DNA from: an uncultured Clostridia bacterium
GTDB taxonomy: Bacteria > Bacillota > Clostridia > UBA1381
Length of the DNA stretch: 64,000 bases
Assembly: GCA_944392335.1 (NCBI GenBank)
Contig: CALXWJ010000088.1
Span: 1 to 64,000, forward strand
Direction: 5' to 3'
A program made the position numbers and the translations under genes. The notes below the pieces were generated by a model. It worked only from the letters and a program-made list of their open reading frames with translations, made no database searches and was not told where the DNA came from. This document shows, piece after piece, positions 26,701-34,282 of this stretch (position 1 is the stretch's first letter; each line of letters begins with the position of its first letter).

Positions 26701-26785
26701 TATTATCCTTTGCATATACGCTTCCAAACGGCATTAACAATAATGCTGATATTATACATACTGTCTTTTTAATATTAGATCTCAT
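23714..26785 (-). CDS. Secreted parallel beta-helix (GH141-like) enzyme, paralog
   Basis: The 1023-residue protein has a signal peptide cleaved near VYA-KD (residue 25). Residues ~30-130 repeat the pattern of its neighbour (IYVSPQGDDNAGGGIYSPL, LFREGEYQWDNTVLFDETDSG, VIYRAFPNEKPVF), followed by the beta-helix with matching coils (for example NTGRCGVELSGGNVYTDDE). It lacks the CuAO-like domain; instead the last ~190 residues are beta-sandwich, ending in the shared C-terminal module (FDDKGNMCAVKT... AYLWNGLDEMIPLAQV). GAGGTTACAT precedes the ATG. The pair probably arose by duplication, with the tails exchanged. A role on fucosylated or xylosylated side chains is plausible but inferred from GH141. 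Confidence 0.75.
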   Translation of the reverse strand: MRSNIKKTVCIISALLLMPFGSVYAKDNNINIYVSPQGDDNAGGGIYSPLKTLEGAKEKIKQIREKNSYDDKKITVLFREGEYQWDNTVLFDETDSGTKDLPVIYRAFPNEKPVFTGGIKISAEEFESVSDSDIRQKLPDADKVRQINIKTYFDNYFGYSVSPEKYAQVLDDYNDDSIKRPMYSFDDEQLLWPARFPNKSGGAYEDINPHTVYLKGTSQINTNGSFVTYSGDDEGIRNKILNYAGRDDTYIFGNLQYAFYHYEKKAGINSDATISVPSLKYIQSKNDIRDNITSTTINDRGFYLFNIIEELDANGEYYIDADTGLMYVYRDSFDNTTLNVPMFENDYMIEFKNTSYINFEGITFENTKGSAVKVSGGESVVFKNCDFKNIGISAAVIGNGLGQFFHRFGDTYTGSYEQYAVERYEMFNDESYQTAVMGKNHGLDSCIIRNTGRCGVELSGGNVYTDDECNYYVKNCDIKFTGSLKRSYAGAISINYSHGVYIENNTLAHNPGALINGSAYKMTVKSNELYDSLTESYDNSLIYLNYQTPALDIQFINNYFHDVPSETPLNRVKIWAPPQRGAIAFDNSPVGGGVVIKSNIFANLPYGAWYANGYDISDNVFVNVFNPIKGGGSRQSEADYPLQASWAVYADSNERTFRSGLTEAEKNDNISLQSEETYENILSMPIFAGGDIESTVRPQWYDKYPSFMAWMDITEKNSSNGKGFAKIKDNIMINVGGGTEEEPCKYELCYYHYRPDELTDRVYTGADAYNYEISNNLYTDDTAILADYANGDYSMADGSININDIGSGANAGADKYTGSDINSGSGDITAIEYLPTKIVNISGSSYLLNEGDEVTMILKDKQGNIVHMDQTAADSDNRYSFRFETENDNIGECNLTVYAGGNLFCENIFTTSEVNKVMKPKCTFTKNQDGNALLEMTVENKYLIPDYTYYAVIAGFDDKGNMCAVKTIMQGTAHMAGITEEKKDIVIESEFTKEEYEKISVIKAYLWNGLDEMIPLAQVQSIK

Positions 26786-26813
26786 ATGTAACCTCGCTTA
26801 AATATTTAACAAT

Positions 26814-28190
26814 TTATTCACCTAATTCGATCCTATCGCAAAGGGTTCTTATTTCGTCTCCCGACAATTCTATATCAGGCTTCATCATCACTATTAATCC
26901 TGAGCCCTCATCAATAAATACATTATCATAATCTAAAATTGCCGCCGTTGAATAAACATCCAAAAACGTCCTTGAGTTAATAAGCTTTGGCACATCTGTC
27001 ATTGCAGAACCCATTAATCCTTTGAAATCGATAAATCCCTGTTTATCAACGCTGAATTTTACAAGTGTAGAGTTTCCGGTACCCTGGGGCGTGGTTATGC
27101 TGACCGTTCTGTCCGCTTCGTTCCATTCAACAGGACAGCCGTATCCATCCATTATGCCTCTTAACGGAATATATGCATTTTCAGTCAGAAAATCAGGATA
27201 TATTGCGCTGTCGCTTGAATCGTATATAAATCCCTTTCCCTCGGCAAATCCGTTTGTATAACCGATACAGCCTATAAACCCATTGTTAAAGATATATTCA
27301 ACAGGATCAGCGCGGCAAACATTCGAATACACATTTAATTCATTGACCTTTGCTACGGAAAATGCGTATTTTCCGATTTCATTGTCCTGCAGGATCAGAT
27401 CAGATGAATCGACGCCGTCAACCAATTCAAAATATTGAGGATCGGTGGTTTTAACGATCGGATCATATATAAATTCATCTGTGCTTAAATACCAATTGTA
27501 AACCGCCCCGCTGTCTGAATTTATTTGAGCGCTCAGCTTGTTTTCTTTCGGATCATAAGTTATCTGCGCGCACGGTATGTCTTCTTCAACACTTTCTGTT
27601 TCATATAAAGTCAATCCGTCAAGCGCTCCTTCAACCGCAAAATATCCTTCCTCCTGCATTATATTATTCTCATCAATTGCTCCGAAAACCGTATCTCCCA
27701 GTTTAATAAAGATATAATTGCCCTCCTGCATCGGAATTACTCCGGTTTTTACATTGATCTTTTCGTTAATGGGAAGCTGATAGTTGTAATTCGCCAAATA
27801 TCCCGATCCTTTTTGAGCGTTAAAAACCTGAATTTCTACATTGCCCGCTTTAACTACTATTACATAGCAGTTTGTCATCCAGCATCTCTGGTCTTCTGTT
27901 TCTGACATTAATTGAAAACCAACCCATTCCTCGCCTTCCAGTTCAAATGACATGTCGCTTTCAATGCTCCCGCTTATCTGTCCGAAGCTTGCAACGGCGT
28001 CAACCGCGTCTGTAAATGTAATACCACCATCAACCTCTTCCATTTGTGCAGCCTCACTGTTTAATACGATTTTGCTTGTATCCGCCAGCGCGTCATTTAA
28101 TAAGACGGTCTCTGCTGCCTCACATACTGCCGCGCCTGCCGATACTATTGTACTTGCCAACGCTGTTACAATAATCTTCTTTAAATCCAT
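26814..28190 (-). CDS. Secreted lectin-like protein with CuAO-type domain
   Basis: The 458-residue protein has a signal peptide cleaved near CEA-AE (residue 25). Residues ~30-200 look like a beta-jelly-roll of the laminin-G/concanavalin kind (DAVASFGQISGSIESDMSFE, WVGFQLMSETEDQRCWMTNC), often a carbohydrate-binding or hydrolase accessory fold. Residues ~200-300 form an Ig-like domain, and ~305-440 a copper-amine-oxidase N-terminal-like domain (ENAYIPLRGIMDGYGCPVEW, NSRTFLDVYST). No catalytic residues can be named. It follows the SLH protein gene and precedes the GH141-like pair, so it probably takes part in substrate binding at the surface. Confidence 0.6.
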   Translation of the reverse strand: MDLKKIIVTALASTIVSAGAAVCEAAETVLLNDALADTSKIVLNSEAAQMEEVDGGITFTDAVDAVASFGQISGSIESDMSFELEGEEWVGFQLMSETEDQRCWMTNCYVIVVKAGNVEIQVFNAQKGSGYLANYNYQLPINEKINVKTGVIPMQEGNYIFIKLGDTVFGAIDENNIMQEEGYFAVEGALDGLTLYETESVEEDIPCAQITYDPKENKLSAQINSDSGAVYNWYLSTDEFIYDPIVKTTDPQYFELVDGVDSSDLILQDNEIGKYAFSVAKVNELNVYSNVCRADPVEYIFNNGFIGCIGYTNGFAEGKGFIYDSSDSAIYPDFLTENAYIPLRGIMDGYGCPVEWNEADRTVSITTPQGTGNSTLVKFSVDKQGFIDFKGLMGSAMTDVPKLINSRTFLDVYSTAAILDYDNVFIDEGSGLIVMMKPDIELSGDEIRTLCDRIELGE

Positions 28191-28286
28191 ATCTTATAAC
28201 TCCTTCCGTATTTGCCCGCTTTGGGAAAGACGTCCGTAAAACATGAAAATATTTAAACATCTTTCCCATATTTTTTTATTAGTTTA

Positions 28287-31067
28287 TTATTCGATTATTA
28301 TATATATACATCTTGTATGCTCCCATGAACCGTTTCTGAATGTAAATACCCTGTCGCCTATATTTATGTCATCCCATGTACTTTCCGAATATGTTCCGCT
28401 CTTGCTGCTGTATCTGTATACTCCGCCTACATATCCGTCATATTCGGTCCATCCTCTGAATAACATTACCTCATTTGGGTATTTACTGTCTGTTGTTATT
28501 ATTCCCCGGTAATCTTCAGGTATCGCCGTACCGTCATATCCCGGCGTTGTGAATCTGATACCCTTTTCATCAATATATTGTACTGTGGCATTCATTACCA
28601 ATCTTGAAGTCGCGGAACCGTAATCATTATTACAGTAATCGGTTGTCATATCCTCCGCCTTACACAGCATACCGAATGCGGAAATTTTTCCGCTCATCGC
28701 ATTTGTGTCATACAAAATAATATCTCCTACCTTTATATCACTGTATTTGATGGTACCTTCCTCGTATCTGCTTGCACGGCCGTCCGCCGATGTCGGCTTT
28801 ATACTTGCATTGAGCAATTCTTCACTGATGTGTTTTTCCAAAGATACCGATGTTCCAAACCCTTTTGAATCATTTACCGTATAACCCGATATAATATACT
28901 TGATTTCTTCGGTCGCCTCATCATATATATTGGACACGTCGGTTACGGCAAGAACCTTCGCATTGGTTGTTAAATCAACGATCATTCCTTCTCCCGAACC
29001 TGAGCCCGAGCCTGAATCGACCTCTATAACAAGGTATTTATACCAACCCAGTCTTGTTCTGTTATATGCGGTAAAACTAGCCAAATAAGCCCTGTCTTCC
29101 GCTCCCATATATTCATCAAGCGTTGTAAATTCACAGTTGTCTTCATTTTCCGAAACACATATTACCATAGAATTAAACGTACTTACATCAAGATAATTCC
29201 TTGTACTGTCATTGGGTACTGTCAGCTGCTGCCTGTAAATTGACGCATCCGCGGTATCCGATTCATATCTGTACGATAATCTGAGCGTATTCTCTTCCGC
29301 ATCTGACTGAGGAACGGTATCATCGGTAATCTCCGGTGTGATAATCGACGCGATGCTTTCCCCATCCGATGTAAGATTATACATTATGAGCTGCTTATCG
29401 GCTTTTTCTTTTCCGTCAAGAACAAGATTACACATTTCAGAGGGCAGCATCCTTTTTGCGTTTTCTTCGCTTCCGACCCCGTATTTGACCTTTTTGTCCT
29501 CTGTTAACGTATATCTTGTTATACCGTTTTCATTTAATATCTTTATATAACTGCAGTCCTCGCTTGCGTCATAAACCATCTGCAAAAGCAAGCCGTATCT
29601 TGCCTCTTCAAAGCTTTGATAATCAACGATCCTGTTGTTCTTATCTATATAAAATAAGGTCGTTTTTCCTCTCATAGCCGATAACTGCGCATACGGCGTG
29701 ATACCGTATTCCTCGCCGTCAAGGGTTGCTTTCAGGTCTTGTGTATTGAGGCTTTCAAGCCTTGCCTCAAGTTCTCCGGTATTGACAAACAGCGTCTGTC
29801 TGCCCTCGTCCTTGCTTTTTGCATATGTGATGACATTTCCGGTGTCCAGTAATTTTGTATCCATAAAATTATTACCGAACAAAACTGTAGTGATCATATC
29901 GTCATTATCTAACCTGATCGAATTCAGCTTGTCACTATTCTCTTTAAGGCTTATCCTTTCCTGTGTTGCCTTGCTGATAACATAGCTCTTATAGCTCCAT
30001 ATTATTACTACATCGATCTTATTATCGCCGTCATTATCAATGAGCTTTATATCACCGTATTCAGGCTTAACATCTTCGTCTGAAGGATTTGAAATGGGAT
30101 CTCCGTTATAAATATAAAACGCGTTTCCTGTGACGTTATATGTTTTTGTTCTTCTGCCTTCTTCAAGCACAAAGCTTCTTGCCGTTGTATCATCTTCGAT
30201 CTTATCAAATTCCGCTTCCGTAACGGTCACCTTCCGAGCCTGTTCCAAATAGACAACCACATTATCTTCGGTAGTATAATATTTTACTTTCATACCTAAA
30301 AAGCTGTTTATTTTTGAAGCTGTAGTATGATAACGTATATAATCGATTATGATCTCATCCTGTTCTTCCGCGTCGCTTCCATATACAGTACCAAGCTTTG
30401 TTGAAGTAACGATACCTTCTCTCTCCTCCAGATCAAATACCTTTTTCAAGAGAAGCTCGTCGCTTTCCTTATAGCTTATTCCCGTCGAGCTTGCAGCGCC
30501 CAATTCCACATAATAGGAATTTAACATTTTATAAATAAGATTTGCTGTTTCCCCTCTTGTAAGTTCATTCACATTTTCAACCGAAAAATCAAGCCCGATT
30601 CTTCCGGCAGTTTGCATATAACCTACATAATATCCTCCGACAACCTCTGCATATACGTCATAGCCCAGAGCGCTTAACGCTATTTTTACAGCTTCATTAT
30701 ATGTAATATTTTCATCCGGTGCAAAGCTGCCGTCCTCATATCCCCTCACAATATTTTGTTTTGCAAGAAATGATACTGCTGTATAACATTCACTTCCCTC
30801 TTGTACATCATCAAAATATGTATTAGGAATTTCTTCCTCGGCATTCATACCGAGCGCCTGAGCCATCGCAACGGCAAAATTCCCTCTTGTAACAAGCTGT
30901 GACGCGCCGTCTTTTGTGAATCCCGTAACTCCAAGCGACGTGATAAAATCAATTTGAGTATCATAATTCTTTGCAGCAAATACTTTTGGATATGAAATGA
31001 CGATGCATGATACAAGCATGGAAAATAAAATTATTCTGCTGATTTGTCTCTTTATTCTATTAATCAT
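28287..31067 (-). CDS. S-layer-homology surface protein
   Basis: The 926-residue protein starts at the ATG at 31067 (AGGGAGG upstream) with a signal peptide (KRQISRIILFSMLVSCIVI..., cleavage near FAA). Three N-terminal SLH repeats span about 30-190 (FITSLGVTGFTKDG, YFDDVQEGSECYTAVSFLAK, YMQTAGRIGLDF), which bind secondary cell-wall polymer. The remaining ~730 residues are beta-rich, have no recognised catalytic motif, and contain a GSGSGSG linker near 680. Transcription order places it between the other SLH protein and the CuAO-type protein. It probably acts as a surface scaffold or is involved in glycan handling. Confidence 0.78.
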   Translation of the reverse strand: MINRIKRQISRIILFSMLVSCIVISYPKVFAAKNYDTQIDFITSLGVTGFTKDGASQLVTRGNFAVAMAQALGMNAEEEIPNTYFDDVQEGSECYTAVSFLAKQNIVRGYEDGSFAPDENITYNEAVKIALSALGYDVYAEVVGGYYVGYMQTAGRIGLDFSVENVNELTRGETANLIYKMLNSYYVELGAASSTGISYKESDELLLKKVFDLEEREGIVTSTKLGTVYGSDAEEQDEIIIDYIRYHTTASKINSFLGMKVKYYTTEDNVVVYLEQARKVTVTEAEFDKIEDDTTARSFVLEEGRRTKTYNVTGNAFYIYNGDPISNPSDEDVKPEYGDIKLIDNDGDNKIDVVIIWSYKSYVISKATQERISLKENSDKLNSIRLDNDDMITTVLFGNNFMDTKLLDTGNVITYAKSKDEGRQTLFVNTGELEARLESLNTQDLKATLDGEEYGITPYAQLSAMRGKTTLFYIDKNNRIVDYQSFEEARYGLLLQMVYDASEDCSYIKILNENGITRYTLTEDKKVKYGVGSEENAKRMLPSEMCNLVLDGKEKADKQLIMYNLTSDGESIASIITPEITDDTVPQSDAEENTLRLSYRYESDTADASIYRQQLTVPNDSTRNYLDVSTFNSMVICVSENEDNCEFTTLDEYMGAEDRAYLASFTAYNRTRLGWYKYLVIEVDSGSGSGSGEGMIVDLTTNAKVLAVTDVSNIYDEATEEIKYIISGYTVNDSKGFGTSVSLEKHISEELLNASIKPTSADGRASRYEEGTIKYSDIKVGDIILYDTNAMSGKISAFGMLCKAEDMTTDYCNNDYGSATSRLVMNATVQYIDEKGIRFTTPGYDGTAIPEDYRGIITTDSKYPNEVMLFRGWTEYDGYVGGVYRYSSKSGTYSESTWDDINIGDRVFTFRNGSWEHTRCIYIIIE

Positions 31068-31110
31068 AAAAACCTCCCTTTCTCCGCATATACACGGCAT
31101 AAATTACATA

Positions 31111-34002
31111 TTACCGCATTTGCATCGCTCTGTAAAGTATTGCTGCCATTTCCGCTCTTGTCGCATTGGCTTTCGGGTCAAAATTATTATTATCTTTTCC
31201 TTGCATTATATTTGAAGTACATACCTTGGAAATCGCGTCTTTTGCCCAATCACTGATACTTTCATTATCCGCAAAATCCAATTCGCCGCTTTTTGTTAAA
31301 TCAAGCGCGTTTGCCATAATTACGGCGATCTGTTCTCTTGTTATCATTTCATTCGGGCCGAATGTGCCGTCATCAAATCCGTTGATCAAGCCTTTTTCCA
31401 CTCCGGCCGCAACATATCCCGCAAACCAGTCGCTGTCTTTTACATCGCTGAACATTCCGTTATAAGCAGCTGTTTCTGTTTTTAACGTTTTCAGCAATGC
31501 ACACAAAAATTCAGCTCTTGTAACATTTCCCGACGGATTAAAGCTGCCGTCCTCATATCCGTTAAGTATACCGTTTTTGGCAAGGCTTGCAATGCTTTCA
31601 GCCGCCCAGTAAGAGGAATCAACATCGGTAAATGTTATTTCCTCCTGCGGATTATCGATGGGTTGATTTGATATTTGCGAATTTGGAACATATTGGGTAT
31701 TATAATTTGAAATAATTGTACCGCCTGTTCCGCCCGTCATACTGCCGCCCTTATTTCCCGAACCGGAACCCGAGCCCGATCCGTTCCCTGATGTATTGGA
31801 GGATGAAGACTTTGGAATATCCAACGGTTCTGACGCGATCGCTTCACCGGTCTCATGCCTGTTTGCGGGGGTGACCTCAAACACAACTGATTTGCCCGCA
31901 TAATCGGAAGCATTTGTGAGAGTTTTATCATTTGCACCCGGGATAAGGGTTTTTACTCCCGATGAAACAGTATACCATTTTAAAACAGTTCCGGTTTCGC
32001 CGTCCTTATCATCCTCGTCCGGGTCTGTATATGTATAATCCCCTATGATCTGATTATTCATATTCCTTACCGTTACCCATTCTGCCTTGCAGACCGTACC
32101 GTATACATCCATCATATTGAATACGCTAAATACCACACCCTCGTCATTCTCAATAGATACTTTATTAAATTTTGAAGTACAGCTGCTTTCCTGATTTTTC
32201 TCACCGTCAACATACAATGATATTTTGCCGTCCTTTTGATTTATAAAAACCTGATGTTCGCCGCTGTCCGATACTTCAACGCTGAATTTTGTTTGTCCGG
32301 CGGTTATATCAAAGCTTCCCGACTCTTCAACGGTAAAGAATGTACTTACGGTATCGGCCTCAAACTCTGTTTCCATCGACTTTGTTTGTTCATCAAGCCC
32401 TGTTTGCGACATCCCCGTCAGATATACCGCCATCATACGTTTTGCCGATACGGGCGGATTATCTCCTTCATTATTTTTTGTAAACGTAACCGCGGAAATA
32501 CCTCTTTTTACACCTGTAAAGACGCCGTTATCATATTTTAAAATGTTCTCATCATCAATTTTAACTTCTATCAGTTCCTTATTGATCTGATTTACCCTTC
32601 CGGAAGAAAATTCCGCGGTCGTTCCTTCGTATGCGATCGTTTCGTTTTCCTTGAAATTATCCCTTACAAGACCTGCTTCTATCTTCACATATACTCCCGT
32701 TGTCGTAAAGGTTATAAATGAATCAAATATACCGTCCGCCAACTCGCTCCATGAAAGTGTATATTTAGTCTCGGGAGTAATATCTGTTATTATAAGTTTC
32801 CCGTTTTCAATCTCAGTATTGACCTGACCTTCCTGTGTACTGATCTGAATATTGGCTAAATCAGGCGTTCCCTTTGTTGTCTTTATCTCAATGCCGTCCA
32901 TAAGCTTTTCAAGCGAAACATCATTATTGCCGTCAATGGAAGTGTCCGCGCTGACTATGAATGAAACCTGTTTGTCAGCCGTATCTATATCTCCCGAGCT
33001 GTAATACTGCTTAATAACATTCTCAAATAAATCGTCTAATGTATCAGCCGACACTGCCGTACTCCTGTCGGCCTGTAAAAATGCCGTTTCAACAATATCC
33101 CTGCCCTTTTCGGATAAACCGTTGTATACAATGATATTTTCAAGATTTTCAGCGCCAAAATGCGCGACCATATCGTCTATATCTTCCCGAAGCATATCCT
33201 TGCTCTTAAAATAATCTTCAATACAGCTGTTTAACAAATCCTCAAAGCTTTCAACTCCGTCGAGTATGCTTTTTTGGCTGTAAATATTTTCAAGGACAAT
33301 AGTTCTTCCGATTTCACTTATTTGTTTGTATTCAGCGTATGCAGAGGTTTCCGACAAATAATACTCCACATATTTTTCCACATATTTTTCTTCCATCACA
33401 GGCAGGTCTTCTTCATTCATATATGTTATCACAATGGAAAAAACCGGTCTGTCACCGACAGCGACATCATATGACGCGCTGTCCCCGTTATCCCCGTTCA
33501 CCAAAAGATATGCCGCCTGTGATTCGTTATTTTCTATTCTTTTGAGCAGGTCTTCCGTTATATCCATATTTGGAATTTCAAATATGGCAAAATTTGTAGC
33601 CGGGCAATCATAATAATCGGAATAAATTTTATCCTCCCCCATTACATTTTCCAATGCCGGGTCGGTTGAATCCGCAATTGTCGGAAGAAGGTAAGATCTG
33701 ACATGATCAAGCGGCCTGTCTCTTCTTCTTACTGTTGCCGTGACCAACGCGGTTCTTATTCTCTCCGGCTCTTCGATAGAATCTATATCAAATTTAAATT
33801 TTATTGTACCGATCTGTCCATACTCAACAGTCAGCGATTGTGATTCAAAGTCCGGTTTATATGTCTGTACACCTGTTGACAATTGCCGTGTAACCATAAT
33901 CTCAGGAGATGCTGTGATTGTGATTTGTTCAGCATGTACCGGGAGAACAAGCATTCCTGCCGCCAGAGTTAATGACATTAAAATTGATAATATTTTTTTC
34001 AT
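31111..34002 (-). CDS. SLH-anchored surface protein with repeat module
   Basis: The 963-residue protein starts at the ATG at 34002 (GGAGAAG upstream) with a signal peptide (KKILSILMSLTLAAGMLVLPVHA). Residues ~25-270 are one copy of the locus repeat module: beta-sandwich with LLPTIADSTDPALENVMGE and NMDITEDLLKRIE, then helical linker. More helical and Ig-like segments follow, with a C-type laminin-like sandwich near 500-600, a Ser/Gly linker (GNGSGSGSGSGNKGG) near 745, and three C-terminal SLH repeats (FTDVDSSYWAAESIASLAKN, FSDVKDSDWFAGYVAAGVEK, FADNESISDWAKDAISKVCT). It is a cell-wall-bound capture protein for the locus; the substrate is unknown. Confidence 0.8.
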   Translation of the reverse strand: MKKILSILMSLTLAAGMLVLPVHAEQITITASPEIMVTRQLSTGVQTYKPDFESQSLTVEYGQIGTIKFKFDIDSIEEPERIRTALVTATVRRRDRPLDHVRSYLLPTIADSTDPALENVMGEDKIYSDYYDCPATNFAIFEIPNMDITEDLLKRIENNESQAAYLLVNGDNGDSASYDVAVGDRPVFSIVITYMNEEDLPVMEEKYVEKYVEYYLSETSAYAEYKQISEIGRTIVLENIYSQKSILDGVESFEDLLNSCIEDYFKSKDMLREDIDDMVAHFGAENLENIIVYNGLSEKGRDIVETAFLQADRSTAVSADTLDDLFENVIKQYYSSGDIDTADKQVSFIVSADTSIDGNNDVSLEKLMDGIEIKTTKGTPDLANIQISTQEGQVNTEIENGKLIITDITPETKYTLSWSELADGIFDSFITFTTTGVYVKIEAGLVRDNFKENETIAYEGTTAEFSSGRVNQINKELIEVKIDDENILKYDNGVFTGVKRGISAVTFTKNNEGDNPPVSAKRMMAVYLTGMSQTGLDEQTKSMETEFEADTVSTFFTVEESGSFDITAGQTKFSVEVSDSGEHQVFINQKDGKISLYVDGEKNQESSCTSKFNKVSIENDEGVVFSVFNMMDVYGTVCKAEWVTVRNMNNQIIGDYTYTDPDEDDKDGETGTVLKWYTVSSGVKTLIPGANDKTLTNASDYAGKSVVFEVTPANRHETGEAIASEPLDIPKSSSSNTSGNGSGSGSGSGNKGGSMTGGTGGTIISNYNTQYVPNSQISNQPIDNPQEEITFTDVDSSYWAAESIASLAKNGILNGYEDGSFNPSGNVTRAEFLCALLKTLKTETAAYNGMFSDVKDSDWFAGYVAAGVEKGLINGFDDGTFGPNEMITREQIAVIMANALDLTKSGELDFADNESISDWAKDAISKVCTSNIMQGKDNNNFDPKANATRAEMAAILYRAMQMR

Positions 34003-34095
34003 ATTCTTCTCCATTTCCTGCTGTTTTATAAATGACAACATGCAATCATAGATCATTGTTCTTTTTTATTTTAAAGCTACATGCTATTACCGTAT
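34003..34095. other. Gap before the structured element
   Basis: AT-rich leader of the SLH-anchored protein gene (minus strand). Apart from its ribosome binding site I see no promoter of good quality and no gene. Confidence 0.3.
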
Positions 34096-34250
34096 GGGGC
34101 TGCTGCACCAAGAATTGCACAAAGCTGCTCGATTTTAGATGCGAAACGAAGGTTTGTATGCATTACCTTGCCCGAAAGCGTACTCTGTGTACGCCGAGAG
34201 GTTCGTTCGCGGCCGCGGTATGCGGCGGTCTGTGCTAAAGCGGCAGCCCC
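34096..34250. ncRNA. Candidate structured RNA or palindromic element, 155 nt
   Basis: This GC-rich island in an AT-rich gap between two surface-protein genes folds into a branched structure that can be read by eye. P1: GGGGCTGC (34096-34103) with GCAGCCCC (34243-34250), continued by GCAC (34105-34108) with GTGC (34232-34235). P2: GCGAAACGAA (34141-34150) with TTCGTTCGC (34202-34210), one bulged A. Inside P2 are hairpins GGT/ACC (34151-34153, 34165-34167) and GCGTAC-TCTGT-GTACGC (34178-34194). Between P2 and P1 is GCCGC-GGTAT-GCGGC (34212-34226). No ribosome-binding site or credible reading frame is present. The strand is undecided. I cannot match it to a named RNA family. Confidence 0.55.
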
Positions 34251-34282
34251 ATTAATATTTTCCTACGGCATTGTTTTATAAA

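Noticed and set aside
20727-28190. True copper amine oxidases
   Set aside because: Only the N-terminal-like domain is present; no topaquinone motif or copper-binding oxidase domain exists in either protein.
34096-34250. SRP RNA, 6S RNA or T-box leader
   Set aside because: No GGAAG-type SRP loop, no single long bulged helix as in 6S, and no T-box core sequence.
34032-34281. Two plus-strand frames in the surface-gene gap
   Set aside because: They only exist because the structured GC-rich element lacks stops; no ribosome binding site, and composition follows the hairpins.
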